From Nostoc sp. LEGE 06077 (lineage in GTDB: Bacteria; Cyanobacteriota; Cyanobacteriia; Cyanobacteriales; Nostocaceae): a DNA stretch of 64,000 bases. Below are positions 25,729-35,336 of this stretch, one piece after another (positions within the stretch are counted from its first letter, which is position 1; each line of letters opens with the position of its first letter). The notes below the pieces were generated by a model, which saw nothing but the letters and a program-made list of their open reading frames with translations, had not been told where the DNA came from and searched no databases. The DNA is taken from positions 24,629 through 88,628 of the forward strand of contig NZ_JADEWI010000021.1 of assembly GCF_015207705.1 (NCBI RefSeq). Reading direction: 5' to 3'. A program made the translations under genes and the position numbers.

Positions 25729-28700
25729 TTAGTAATACCTTTTCTTCCATTTATCCAACTTGGTTAATATTGGTTGAATCCAGCCAAAATCTAAAACATC
25801 GTGCAGCAATGTATAAAAACACGGAATAATAAACAGTGTTAATACAGTTGCTAATGACAAACCTGAAAACACAACTACGCCCAATGGTTGGAGAAATTCT
25901 GAGCCTTCGCCAATTCCCAATGCTAAGGGGAACATACCTAAAACGGTGGTAATAGTAGTCATGAGTACAGGCCGTAAACGTTGTGGCGCAGCTTGTAAAA
26001 TTGCAGTTTTGCGATCAATATTGTCTCGTTCTCGAAGTTGGTTGGCTAACTCAACCATGATGATGGCATTGTTAACCACAATACCTACTAACAAGACTGC
26101 ACCAACTATCACAGTTGCACCAATGGCAGTTTGAGTAATATAAAGACCGAAAATTCCCCCCGCTAGTGCTAACGGAATGGTAAACATAATCACCAATGGG
26201 TCGATCAGGGAATTGTATTGCACTGCCATAACTACAAATACAAGGAATGTTGCTAATCCACCTAATAGTTGCAGTGAGCTTTGCAATTGCTGATTTGATT
26301 CGGCTGCGGCGCTAGGTAAAACACTCACACCTTCTGGCAATTCGAGGTTATCTATTACTTGTTTTACCTGGGCTATGGCTTGACTTAAACTAGCTCCTTC
26401 GGTTAAATTCCCTGCGAGAATGACAACTTGACGCTGGTTGATGCGCTGAATTTCACCAGGAGCTTGGCCTTCCACGATTCTGGCAACATCACTTAACCGG
26501 ACTTGCTGATTGTTATCTACAAATAACGGCAATCTTTCTAATTGAGATGGTGCTTGGATAGCTGTTTCATTCAACTTGACGCGTACATCAACTAAGCGGT
26601 TGCCGCGTTGTAACTGGGTGGGGACGCTACCTTCGAGGGCAGTCTGAATGGTATCGCCAATATCTGCCGTAGTTAAGCCTAAAGCTGCAACTCGCTCCCA
26701 GTCGGGCAAAATCTGAATTTCTGGTTGTCGTTCATCAGCATCGGGGCGGAATCGGGCGAGGGTGGCTTGTTCTTCTAACGCGGCTAAGACTTGACGACCG
26801 GCTTGTTGTAAAGTATCTGGGTTGTTACCTTGCAAAATCACGTCAACATCAGCACCCCGGACAGGAGAGTTATTTAAAATCAAACCCCGCACTTGTCCTG
26901 GTGAGAGACGCAAACGAATTCCCGCTAAGTTTAATTTATCAAGTTCTTTGGTGACTCGTTCTACATAAGCTTCGACATCAGTACCAGATTTTAAGCTAAT
27001 GGTACTGGAACCGCGTAAGGGGTTGGCGTTGGTGGTGTTACCAAATAAGGCTCCACCAGCAGTGGAAAATATATATTCTGTTTCTGGCTGTTGGCGGAGA
27101 ACCTCATCCACGGCGCTCATGACTTTGAGGTTAGAGTCTAAGGGTGTACCTGGAGGAAACTGGGCATTTAAGTTAGCTTGTCCGGTATTAATTCTGGGGA
27201 GGATTTCTTGGGGAATTTGCGGAGCCATCCACAAACTACCACCACCAAAGAAGAGGAGGGCGATCGCCACTGTAATTAATCGCCAGCGTAATATCATACT
27301 TAAAAAGCTGCCATATCCCCTGGTAGCAGCATCAAAGCGGTGATTAAATTCTCGCAATAGCCAAAATTCACTCAAACGGCTAGAAAACTTCCATCCCAAT
27401 AGGCGAGATGCCATCATGGGGACAACGGTAACGGCAATGACAATTGAAGCCGCTACAGAAAAGCTGATTGTCAAAATTAATTCATTGAATAGTAGGGCGA
27501 TAAACCCACCAATCAGCAAAAATGGTAATACTGCTACTAAATTGGTACTAGTAGACGCGACTAAGGCTGATTCGACTTCTCGACTACTTTGTTCTGATTG
27601 ATTAATTAGTTGCTCTTGACTCAACCTACTTCTAGCCGTTTTCCCTGGAGTCATTCCCGCACCTTCGGCAATGTTCTCTAACATAACGATGGAGTTGTCG
27701 ACGACAATACCCACACCCAACGCTAAACCACCCAAACTGAAAACATTGATAGATAAGCCAAATAAACCCATTAAGATAATTGCGGCTAGGGTGGCTAAGG
27801 GAATAGCTAGGACAATAATTAAGGTTTGGCGTATAGAACCCAGAAATAAAAGAACTGCGATCGCGGCTAATGCTGTCCCAATCAAACCAGAACTGGTAAC
27901 ATTAGAAATAGAGTTACGGATAAATCTTGATTCATCTAACGTAGCAGTAATTACTGTCCCTTCAGGAATTACACCAGACTGCTGCAGTTCTTCTACCCGT
28001 TGTTTGACACCATCAACCACATTGATAGTATTGGCATCTGGTTGTTTTTGAATACTGACTTTGACGGCTGGTTCGCCATTCAGGGAAACGAAAACTCTTT
28101 GTTGTTCTGCACCATCTATAATTTCGGCAAAGTCTCGCAAATAGACACGGTACTTAGGGACAGAGGATTGTGTATTAGTATTTGACGCAGCAGTTCCTGA
28201 AGATACCTCAAAGGATAGATTTCTCAATTCTTCTGCACTCCGAAAGCGCCCCACAGTCCGAGTTAATGGCTCGGAATTCTGCCCCAAAATTCGCCCACCA
28301 GAGATATCTTGGTTGCGGTCTCTCAGTTCATCTAAGACATCTGTTAAACCTACTCCCAAAGCTTGCAGTCGGTTCAAATCAATATTGACTCTAACTTCTT
28401 CTGGGACTCCGCCTGATACATCTACCCCAGCGACTCCAGGGACAACCCCTAGTTCACGGGCTAATTCTTCTTCGGCAAATACACGTAACTCTACACCTTC
28501 TAAGCTCGGTGAAGTTAAAGCTATTTCATAAACAGGTAACTGGGAAGGATCTACTTTAAATATGCGTGGTGCTTCTATGGTGTCGGGTAAAGTACCTCTG
28601 GCTCGATTAAATGCCGCAGTAGCATCGTTTAAGGCTTGGTCGATATTACCTCCCGGTTGAAAGTACAAATCTAAACTGACTTGACCTTCACGGGTTTGAG

Positions 28701-28971
28701 AAAAAACTTGTAATACGCCTTCGGTAGCGGAAAAGGCTTCTTCTAAAGGCTTTGTCACTTCATCAATTGCTACTTCTGGCGAAATCCCTGGCGCTGGTAT
28801 CCGCACACCAATCCGAGGATAAGTAATTGATGGTAGTAAATCTACTGGTAGTTTGACTATAAAAAATATACCCATGACGATTACCGCCAGGGTAAGCATG
28901 AGTGTACCGATATGTTGACGGATGGAAATGGCGCTGATACTAAATCCGCCGCTTTTCTGGATTTGCTGCAT
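25729..28971 (-). CDS. RND family efflux transporter permease (AcrB/HAE1-like)
   Basis: The 1080-residue inner-membrane pump has the usual 12 transmembrane helices in two related halves: TM1 (IGTLMLTLAVIVMGIFFIVK), a large periplasmic porter loop (FSATEGVLQVFSQTREGQVS), TM2-TM6, then the same layout again. The proton-relay aspartate of TM4 is visible in GVGIVVDNSIVMLENIAEGA. A linker rich in Ser/Gln (residues about 445-470) is inserted after TM4. It forms an operon with the adaptor gene 31 bases upstream. In the tripartite scheme it would export drugs or other toxic compounds through a TolC-type channel, which is not encoded here. The substrate cannot be predicted. Confidence 0.95.
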   Translation of the reverse strand: MQQIQKSGGFSISAISIRQHIGTLMLTLAVIVMGIFFIVKLPVDLLPSITYPRIGVRIPAPGISPEVAIDEVTKPLEEAFSATEGVLQVFSQTREGQVSLDLYFQPGGNIDQALNDATAAFNRARGTLPDTIEAPRIFKVDPSQLPVYEIALTSPSLEGVELRVFAEEELARELGVVPGVAGVDVSGGVPEEVRVNIDLNRLQALGVGLTDVLDELRDRNQDISGGRILGQNSEPLTRTVGRFRSAEELRNLSFEVSSGTAASNTNTQSSVPKYRVYLRDFAEIIDGAEQQRVFVSLNGEPAVKVSIQKQPDANTINVVDGVKQRVEELQQSGVIPEGTVITATLDESRFIRNSISNVTSSGLIGTALAAIAVLLFLGSIRQTLIIVLAIPLATLAAIILMGLFGLSINVFSLGGLALGVGIVVDNSIVMLENIAEGAGMTPGKTARSRLSQEQLINQSEQSSREVESALVASTSTNLVAVLPFLLIGGFIALLFNELILTISFSVAASIVIAVTVVPMMASRLLGWKFSSRLSEFWLLREFNHRFDAATRGYGSFLSMILRWRLITVAIALLFFGGGSLWMAPQIPQEILPRINTGQANLNAQFPPGTPLDSNLKVMSAVDEVLRQQPETEYIFSTAGGALFGNTTNANPLRGSSTISLKSGTDVEAYVERVTKELDKLNLAGIRLRLSPGQVRGLILNNSPVRGADVDVILQGNNPDTLQQAGRQVLAALEEQATLARFRPDADERQPEIQILPDWERVAALGLTTADIGDTIQTALEGSVPTQLQRGNRLVDVRVKLNETAIQAPSQLERLPLFVDNNQQVRLSDVARIVEGQAPGEIQRINQRQVVILAGNLTEGASLSQAIAQVKQVIDNLELPEGVSVLPSAAAESNQQLQSSLQLLGGLATFLVFVVMAVQYNSLIDPLVIMFTIPLALAGGIFGLYITQTAIGATVIVGAVLLVGIVVNNAIIMVELANQLRERDNIDRKTAILQAAPQRLRPVLMTTITTVLGMFPLALGIGEGSEFLQPLGVVVFSGLSLATVLTLFIIPCFYTLLHDVLDFGWIQPILTKLDKWKKRYY

Positions 28972-29002
28972 GACTTATGATTGCACTCCAAATCTAAGAT
29001 TC

Positions 29003-30469
29003 TTAATTTCTAGTTCCGCGTTGTGAAGATTTCGATTCGCCTGTTTCGGAGAGAATCGAAAGACGTACAGGGTTGCCATCTTTTAAGGGTCTACCGCTGC
29101 GAACTACGTAACGTTCTCCTGGTTGCAAACCCGATAAAATTTCTACTTTGCTGTCAGCTTTTTTGCCCAAGGTGACGCTACGTGCTGTTACTGTTGGTTT
29201 ACCTTGTGTATCTGTAACTACAAATACAGTGCCATTTGTCTCGTTATTTGCTGCTTCAGACCCAGAAGGCTGTTTGGCTGACTTTTGCAGGGCGGTTTGG
29301 GAAACTACAACTCTTGGCTGTGCTTGGGTAGCAAAATTAACTCGTGCTAACAATCCGCTACCAATATTGCCTTGACTGTTGGGAACTTCAACTTCTACGG
29401 GGATGAGGCGAGCCGTAACATCGGCGGCGGGAGAGATGCGGATGACTCTACCTGTTAAGGTTCTTTGGGGAAAGGCATCTAAGCGTACTTGTACAGATTG
29501 TCCAACTTTAATTTTTGCGAGTTCTAATTCGGAAACTTGGACGACGACTTTCACGCGGCTAAAGTCGCCAATTTGCAGAACTTCGCCACCAGCTTGCAAA
29601 AGATTGCCTGGTTCTGTAACCTTGCTGGTAACTACACCATTGATGGGGGAAATCAATCGGGTGTAGGAACGGCGTTCTTTGACTTGGGCGACTACTGCTT
29701 GTTGGGCTAAAACTCTACCTTGGGTAGCGGCGACGGCTTGCTGTTCTGTACGGACTTGCTCTGTTGCAGCCCGCAAGGCTTGGGCGGCGGTTTGGGCTTG
29801 AGTGCGTGATTGTTCGGCAGCTTGTTGGGCGATCGCACCTTGTTGATATAATTGCTGCTGTCTTTGGGAGTCGGCTTCGGCTTGTACCAGTTGTAACCGC
29901 AGTCTTTCAACTTCTGCACGCGCGTTACTCACCTGGGTTTCGGCTCTGGCTACATCTGATTTTTGGGCGGCGAGTTCGGCTTCGGCTTGTTTTAATTCTG
30001 TCAGCAATAAAGCATCATCTAACTGTCCAATGCTCTGCCCCTTTTTGAGCCTATCGCCTACGTCTACATTTAAAGATAATAATCTTGCTTCTACTTGCGA
30101 TCGCAGGGAGACAGTGCGGAAAGGAATTGTCGTACCCATATACTCTAGCTGTGTTTGCAGTGTACCTGTACTGGCGATCGCTACATCTACAGGTGTCGCA
30201 CCACCACTTTGTTTACTACCACGTTGCGATTGTGCTTCGGCGGCTTCTTTGGGTAGAGAAGCACAACTAGCCGAAAGTAATCCTGTGGTTAATAAGCAAG
30301 CAAATAATGATAGGAATTTCCTGGTTTGGCTAAGGGGAAACGTCCTCTTGTTTGCTGGTTTCCCGAAATTAATTGTGGCGAATAAATCTAACTGGCTATT
30401 CATCACTGGGATTGGAGCTATGTAGGTTTGCTGTTTCATCGATTTTTGCGGTTGTCCGTTGAAAATCAT
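29003..30469 (-). CDS. RND efflux periplasmic adaptor (HlyD/AcrA-like membrane-fusion protein)
   Basis: The protein is up to 488 residues. A hydrophobic segment (KFLSLFACLLTTGLLSASCA, about residues 50-70) ends in a lipobox-like SASC, so it may be a lipoprotein. The family order follows: barrel-sandwich strands (VSLRSQVEARLLSLNVDVGD, RLKKGQSIGQLDDALL), a long coiled coil of Ala/Gln/Glu-rich helices (about 150-260), the returning lipoyl half (ISPINGVVTSKVTEPGNLLQ) and beta domains (VRLDAFPQRTLTGRVIRIS). It bridges the pump and the outer-membrane channel. The start is uncertain: in-frame ATGs give proteins beginning MKQQTYIAPI or MNSQLDLFAT. It is the first gene of the two-gene operon. Confidence 0.92.
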   Translation of the reverse strand: MIFNGQPQKSMKQQTYIAPIPVMNSQLDLFATINFGKPANKRTFPLSQTRKFLSLFACLLTTGLLSASCASLPKEAAEAQSQRGSKQSGGATPVDVAIASTGTLQTQLEYMGTTIPFRTVSLRSQVEARLLSLNVDVGDRLKKGQSIGQLDDALLLTELKQAEAELAAQKSDVARAETQVSNARAEVERLRLQLVQAEADSQRQQQLYQQGAIAQQAAEQSRTQAQTAAQALRAATEQVRTEQQAVAATQGRVLAQQAVVAQVKERRSYTRLISPINGVVTSKVTEPGNLLQAGGEVLQIGDFSRVKVVVQVSELELAKIKVGQSVQVRLDAFPQRTLTGRVIRISPAADVTARLIPVEVEVPNSQGNIGSGLLARVNFATQAQPRVVVSQTALQKSAKQPSGSEAANNETNGTVFVVTDTQGKPTVTARSVTLGKKADSKVEILSGLQPGERYVVRSGRPLKDGNPVRLSILSETGESKSSQRGTRN

Positions 30470-30622
30470 TTATTTTGCTTATATAAAAACTTTTTTCAAA
30501 AATAGCCGCCTTTTTCCCAAGTAATTCTGAATATATTTCCTTAGATAGAAGAATTAATAATAAATCAATGTTGAGATAAATTCTTTGTATCAATTTTTAC
30601 TACTTTTACTAAATCAAAGTTT

Positions 30623-30667
30623 AAAAACCCGATGCTATCTGCTGATGCGGATGTAGAGGGTTTTTTT
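30623..30667 (+). terminator. Orphan terminator-like hairpin in a 505-base gap
   Basis: AAAAACCC (30623-30630) pairs with GGGTTTTT (30658-30665) and runs into seven T. The gap 30470-30974 separates divergent genes, so no annotated transcript needs a terminator here. It may end a small RNA starting near 30480-30560. The rest of the gap is A+T rich with no other feature seen. Confidence 0.5.
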
Positions 30668-30974
30668 ACCTTTGATAAAATAAAGTTGGCAGTAAATTTT
30701 GTCTTATATCTTGGCTTTAAGCTCACGATATAAGACTTGTAAAAATTCCCATGTAGTCCTAATTTTTAGCCGGATTTTGGCGTTAGTACGCTTTAAATAA
30801 TAATATTTAGTTTTACTAAGTATACCTAATATATACTAGCAAAGATGCTAGAAAAGCAATCTGCAATTCTCAGTATTTATGAGAGATATTAAAAATTCTA
30901 AACTGTAATTGTCTTTTGTCACCATGTAGTATATGTACAAACGCTATTTTTAGGATAGGCGAGGACAATAACGC

Positions 30975-31514
30975 GTGACATCACCGCTAAGACTGACTCA
31001 AAGTACTAACGAAGCAGAAATTACCCAATTTTTTCGCAAATCGGCCGGTCAGTGGCGCTCAGAAAGACGCTACTATACTCTGCCAGAAGGCGAAACTAAA
31101 GAAATGGTGAGTCTCATCACCATTCGGTTTTTAGCAGCAGGATGCACTGAGTTGCAAAAGCTGGCGCAGTTGCACAATTTACCTGATACGGTTAATTTAA
31201 TTTGTGGTGCAGAAGTACTATGGAATAGTACGGATATACTAAAAAATAGGCAAGATTCTCAAGGTTCGACATTATTTGGTGCATTAGGAAATATTTTGTA
31301 CCGCGATCGCGGTTTTGCCACATCCAAACCCATCACCGCAGAGTATCATTTTCCTAATTCGGAAACTCTGTGCTTGCGAACTGAGTACAACAATTCAGTG
31401 TTTGAGGAAGAATTAAAGTTAATTGGGAATAAATATCGCACCAGACAAACAATCATCTCTCGCGCTGGTGAACAGTTAATGATTGGTCAATATTTAGAAA
31501 AGCGAATTGACTAA
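30975..31514 (+). CDS. Phycobiliprotein chromophore lyase, CpcS/CpeS family
   Basis: The 179-residue lipocalin-like lyase attaches phycocyanobilin or related bilins to cysteines of phycobiliproteins. The family start EITQFFRKSAGQWRSERRYY is clear, followed by beta strands (MVSLITIRFLAA, GAEVLWNSTD) and YHFPNSETLCLRTEYNNSVF. The length is right for CpcS/CpeS. I cannot assign the subgroup (CpcS, CpcU, CpeS) from sequence alone. It is not linked to phycobilisome structural genes. The start codon is GTG at 30975, close to a GGCGAGGAC ribosome-binding region. It is probably monocistronic. Confidence 0.85.
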   Translation: MTSPLRLTQSTNEAEITQFFRKSAGQWRSERRYYTLPEGETKEMVSLITIRFLAAGCTELQKLAQLHNLPDTVNLICGAEVLWNSTDILKNRQDSQGSTLFGALGNILYRDRGFATSKPITAEYHFPNSETLCLRTEYNNSVFEEELKLIGNKYRTRQTIISRAGEQLMIGQYLEKRID

Positions 31515-31581
31515 ACCGTAGAAAATAATAGGGAATAGATATTTATTGTCTGTTCCCTGTCAATCTGTTTTGTTTGAAAAA

Positions 31582-32208
31582 CTAGGTGAAAGCGATCGCA
31601 CTTCCATATTCAACACTTGCTTGTGCAACATTATATAAATCTAATAGTAATGATTTATGAACACTCAAAAAATCACTCTTATTATCTAACTCTTCTTTTC
31701 TTTGTTCATAGACTTTGTTTAGATTAGGCGTAAATTCTCCCAGATTAAAACTTAATAATTCTGCTAAATATTCTAATTCTTTCACTAAATAAATACTGGA
31801 ACCTAGCCAATATCCAGGTAAATTTTGATCATATATAACTGTTTCAAAATCAATTGGTAGATAATAGCCATTACAATCAGAATGACATATTAAATGAGAT
31901 TTTTTTAATTCAAATATATAATCTCCCAAATATGTAGGAATGTCTTTTTTATTACTATCCTCAACTGTTGGATTCCAGCCACGATTTTCAATAAATCTAG
32001 CAGCAAAGTATCTCAGATAGTGAATAGTAGAATATGACCAACTAAGTTGTGGAAATTCTAAATTCTGAACCCATTCTCCAAATGCTTCCTGATGAGTTGG
32101 TAAACCTTGCTGTTGAAGCACATTGTTAATATCAACAAGATCGCCTTCTACAAACTCAAGAAGTTCCTCATCAGACCATTCTCTAGCTAACCAGATTGTA
32201 ACGCTCAT
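31582..32208 (-). CDS. Hypothetical protein
   Basis: This 208-residue acidic soluble protein is unrecognised. It starts MSVTIWLAREWSDEELLEFV and is rich in aromatic residues (SWSYSTIHYLRYFAARFIEN). A central stretch has CHSDCNGYYLPIDFETV, and DQNLPGYWLGSSIYLVKELE follows, with a helical C-terminal third. The overall look resembles small helical proteins found as bacterial immunity or contact-system partners, but I see no toxin gene next to it, so this is only a guess. Its A+T content is higher than that of the neighbours, which would fit acquired DNA. It lies convergent to the bilin lyase gene with about 70 bases between. Confidence 0.65.
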   Translation of the reverse strand: MSVTIWLAREWSDEELLEFVEGDLVDINNVLQQQGLPTHQEAFGEWVQNLEFPQLSWSYSTIHYLRYFAARFIENRGWNPTVEDSNKKDIPTYLGDYIFELKKSHLICHSDCNGYYLPIDFETVIYDQNLPGYWLGSSIYLVKELEYLAELLSFNLGEFTPNLNKVYEQRKEELDNKSDFLSVHKSLLLDLYNVAQASVEYGSAIAFT

Positions 32209-32302
32209 TTTTTTGATAATTTGAACGTATTTTTTTAAAATTATTTATTAAAACAGTCGGTTGGGTTGAGCAATAGCAAAACCCAACCATCTGGATTTTT
32301 CT

Positions 32303-32518
32303 TTAACCTACAGTTTGCCACCAACCAAAAGCAGGGCCGATAAAACGAATAGTTACCCAAGCAGCAACCATACCACCAATACCAATCCAGGCTCCGCGAG
32401 TAGTCCAAGTCACAAATAATTCGGATTGACGTTTGGTGATGGGAACCCAAGATAATATGCGCTCATCTTGACCGTACTGTTCTCCCAATGTTTCTTTGCG
32501 ACGTTTTGCTTCACCCAT
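32303..32518 (-). CDS. DUF2839 domain-containing small membrane protein
   Basis: The protein is 71 residues from the ATG at 32518 (an ATG nine bases upstream is also possible). It has the DUF2839 signature start MGEAKRRKETLGEQYGQ, then two hydrophobic segments (AWIGIGGMVAAWVTIRFIGP, and the end AFGWWQTVG). The family is small and known mainly from cyanobacteria, function unknown. The MGEAKRRK beginning is also seen in other small proteins and is not diagnostic alone. Monocistronic. Confidence 0.8.
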   Translation of the reverse strand: MGEAKRRKETLGEQYGQDERILSWVPITKRQSELFVTWTTRGAWIGIGGMVAAWVTIRFIGPAFGWWQTVG

Positions 32519-32641
32519 AATTAGCAATTCAAAATTTTAATTAGTGTGTGTTTAATTCAAAATTTGCGAACAAGCTGATAATACCGTTTGCTTCAGGGGC
32601 GATCGCTATCCGTTGACAAAATGTAAATAGTTATTCGTCAT

Positions 32642-34198
32642 TTAAGCTGAATCTTCTTTATCTGGGTTGGCGAATAAACTGGGGTCAAGATAGTTAATGC
32701 GTGCTAGAGGGCTAAGGGCGGCGAGGATTTGTGAGCCATAGCTACGGTTAACCACTCGACTGTCAAGTAAAGCTACTACACCTTGATTTTCTCTTACAGG
32801 GGCGATCGCGCGTTGTAGTTCATTCAAAGCGGCTGGTAATAAGTATACCCGGAACCAATCTTGATGCGATCGCTTGTAATGAGCTACCCTTCCGGCTACC
32901 AAAGGATTTTCTAAAGATGGTAGAGGTAAAGTCGCAATAATTAATAGATGTGGCGCAGGTAAGACATTTTGATGTTCTCGCCAATATTCCCAACCACTAA
33001 TTAAAATACCATTTTCATCTAAACAGGTTTTTTCTACCTGCACCCGTGAACCAAACTCTGAAGCCAAAATTGCGCCAACTTGCGCCTTGAGTGGGACATC
33101 TCCCACTAAAACTACTGTTAACCCTGGCGCAGTCGCACTTAAACACAATAAGGTGCGGACTTTATGAATAAAAGCGGGTTGAAATTCTGGTGTATTCGGT
33201 AAAGGTAACTGATGGGGTACATACAATTGAATCGCTTGGGCTTGACTATCTGAAGAGAACTTGAGACAAGTGACATCATCCAAACCCAACCGCTGACGAA
33301 ATACAGGCGCTTCTGTTTCTGGTTCTAAAGCACTCCCAACTAAGACGACTGGCTGTCGTTCCCAAATCGGCGACAGTATCCCAGCCAGTTCAATCGGCGT
33401 GTAATGCAAAGAAAATAAGCCTTGGCGACGCTCAATCGTTGTCCAAAAAAGATGAGGTGGTTGATTTAGAGGCAAATTTTCATGAATGTATTGAAATTGC
33501 TGCCAGAAATTTTTCCACACATCAGGAATAACTTCTAGTGATAATTCGGCAAAAAGACGATGAATAATTTCTGCTTCTGGCTGGGAGATGAGATAACACT
33601 CATAAGGATTAGCTGGGTGCTGAAATACTTCTTTTGTCAGTTGTGTTCTAGCAGTACGAATTGCTTCAGCTTGGTAAGGACAAGCCAGCAGAAGTTCTTC
33701 CCAGTCTTGAGGCTGCACATCTTGAATTAGTTGATGACGTACCCAATCTTCTAAATCATCTACACCATCAATAATTGTCGGAATACCAGGGGGAAACATA
33801 TCAGGAGATGTTAACTGCCCTTTTAACCAAGCTTCTGGAGAAGTCAGGAGTAGTCCTTGGAACTCAGAATTAGGCCAAGCATTACCTGTTCTGATGGGCT
33901 TTGGCGCTTGTAACCACTGTTGTAAGCGGGGAATTTCTACTTGCAACAGACGTTGTTGCACTGTTTCTGGAGCAACAATAATAACAGGGCCATGCCACAT
34001 CAATGCCGATGCGACAAAGCTAGTGCGATATCGCCCTTGATAGCCACAAGCCGCCCCCACCTGAATTAAGGCGCTACGTCCTAGACGCAAGGCGCGTGCT
34101 ACCAACCGAGCCATCGTCAAATGATGAGGCCAAGAAGGGAACCCCGCCTGCGATCGCAGGAAGTTATGCAGTGACAAATGAACTTCTGCCTCAATCAC
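32642..34198 (-). CDS. DinG/Rad3-like helicase-related protein with degenerate nucleotide-binding motifs
   Basis: The 518-residue protein has the layout of a DinG-type helicase but lacks its key residues. Motif Ia/I reads LIQVGAACGYQGRYRTSF where an active enzyme has a GTGTGKT loop, so the P-loop lysine is missing. The Walker B-like segment is TIIDGVDDLEDW instead of a DEAH box. The four iron-sulphur cysteines of DinG/XPD are also not visible. The C-terminal half keeps helicase-2-like strands (VVLVGSALEPETEAP, VRTLLCLSATAPGLTVVLVG, and the final SRVVNRSYGSQILAALSPL). It may bind DNA or a partner without ATP hydrolysis. The family assignment is from overall pattern and is moderately certain. 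Confidence 0.65.
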   Translation of the reverse strand: MIEAEVHLSLHNFLRSQAGFPSWPHHLTMARLVARALRLGRSALIQVGAACGYQGRYRTSFVASALMWHGPVIIVAPETVQQRLLQVEIPRLQQWLQAPKPIRTGNAWPNSEFQGLLLTSPEAWLKGQLTSPDMFPPGIPTIIDGVDDLEDWVRHQLIQDVQPQDWEELLLACPYQAEAIRTARTQLTKEVFQHPANPYECYLISQPEAEIIHRLFAELSLEVIPDVWKNFWQQFQYIHENLPLNQPPHLFWTTIERRQGLFSLHYTPIELAGILSPIWERQPVVLVGSALEPETEAPVFRQRLGLDDVTCLKFSSDSQAQAIQLYVPHQLPLPNTPEFQPAFIHKVRTLLCLSATAPGLTVVLVGDVPLKAQVGAILASEFGSRVQVEKTCLDENGILISGWEYWREHQNVLPAPHLLIIATLPLPSLENPLVAGRVAHYKRSHQDWFRVYLLPAALNELQRAIAPVRENQGVVALLDSRVVNRSYGSQILAALSPLARINYLDPSLFANPDKEDSA

Positions 34199-34343
34199 AC
34201 GCTTTTAATCCCATACAAAGTGATTTTTACTTCCATTAGCCCCATTTCTATTATGTTGTCCTTTGTCCTTAGCCATTAGTTCTTTGTCAATACAGATGAC
34301 TAATGACCAATGACTCATAACTAATCACCAATTTTCCTAACTT

Positions 34344-35306
34344 ATGCCAACTTACACAGGAATTTCTAGCGAAGCCTTCAGGCATCCACTGGATCGCCAA
34401 GCTGAACAAGCTTTACGAAATTTACCAGGATTTGATTTAATTGCCCGTAAATTCATGGAATTTGTCTACGAACGCCCGCAGTTAGTCTATCTAATGGGTA
34501 ACACCATCCAAGTCGGGCCGCGACAATATTCCACTGTTTACCAGATATTTCGGGAATGCGTGCGGGATTTGGACGTTTACCCAGAACCAGCACTGTTTGT
34601 CTCACAAGATCCCCAAGCAAATAGCTATGCTTTAGGGCAAGAAAATCCTTACATTGTCATAAATACAGGCATACTAGACTTGCTCGAAGAAGTCGAAATT
34701 AGGGCGGTGTTAGCCCATGAACTGGGGCATATTAAATGTAGTCATACTATTTTAATTCAAATGGCGATGTGGGCGATGAGTGCTGCTTCTGCCCTAGGTG
34801 AATTAACCTTTGGTATTGGTAATTTCGTTACCCAAGCTTTGATCTATGCCTTTTTTGAATGGCGGCGGAAAGCTGAGTTGACGGCAGATCGTGCCGCATT
34901 GTTAGTAATTGATGACGTAAATCCTGTAATGTCTTCGATGATGAAGGTATCTGGCGGCAGTAGCAAATATGCCCACGAATGTAGTTTACAAGAATTCATC
35001 CGTCAGTCAGAAAATTATCAAGCACTGGATGCAGATGGACTGAACCAAATATATAAATTCTTGATCTACAATGGCGCTCAGGGTACGATGTTAAGCCATC
35101 CCTTTGCTGTAGAAAGAATACATTATTTAAGGGAGTGGGCAGTATCAGAAGAATATCAGCAAATTCGCCGAGGAAACTATCAGCGATCGCCTGCTGAAGG
35201 TGCTGTAAATGTTGCAGCCCAAACTCCTGCAACTGAAGCAGAAAATTTGCGGCAGCAAATTGAAGAATTACAACAGGAAATTAATAGAATGAAAAGGTCT
35301 CAGTAG
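34344..35306 (+). CDS. M48 family zinc metallopeptidase
   Basis: The 320-residue protein has the zincin motif HELGH near residue 125 (VLAHELGHIKCSHT) and a third ligand region in FFEWRRKAELTADRAALLVI, as in M48/HtpX-like peptidases. A hydrophobic stretch (MAMWAMSAASALGELTFGIG, FVTQALIYAFF) may be membrane-embedded, as in HtpX. The last 30 residues form a coiled coil (ENLRQQIEELQQEINRMKRS). It is probably a membrane-associated protein-quality peptidase, substrate unknown. The start ATG is preceded by short TGACTAATGAC-type repeats that fill the gap to the DinG-like gene. Confidence 0.88.
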   Translation: MPTYTGISSEAFRHPLDRQAEQALRNLPGFDLIARKFMEFVYERPQLVYLMGNTIQVGPRQYSTVYQIFRECVRDLDVYPEPALFVSQDPQANSYALGQENPYIVINTGILDLLEEVEIRAVLAHELGHIKCSHTILIQMAMWAMSAASALGELTFGIGNFVTQALIYAFFEWRRKAELTADRAALLVIDDVNPVMSSMMKVSGGSSKYAHECSLQEFIRQSENYQALDADGLNQIYKFLIYNGAQGTMLSHPFAVERIHYLREWAVSEEYQQIRRGNYQRSPAEGAVNVAAQTPATEAENLRQQIEELQQEINRMKRSQ

Positions 35307-35312
35307 CTTGTA

Positions 35313-35336
35313 GGGTGGGCATAATTATGCTCACCC
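35313..35336 (+). terminator. Hairpin after the M48 gene
   Basis: GGGTGGGCATAA pairs with TTATGCTCACCC with a single mismatch, starting six bases after the stop codon. Very similar GTGGGCAT palindromes recur in cyanobacterial genomes from memory. The remaining gap to 35695 is A+T rich. It includes a short direct repeat (AGAAGTCAGGAGTCAGAATTCAG region near 35570) and no gene. Confidence 0.6.

Noticed and set aside
30900..30960. NtcA site (GTA-N8-TAC) upstream of the bilin lyase
   Set aside because: The best candidate GTAGTATATGTAC has a seven-base spacer and no properly placed -10 box was confirmed.
31582..32208. Immunity protein of a polymorphic toxin system
   Set aside because: Only a loose resemblance in size and composition; no toxin or secretion gene adjoins it.
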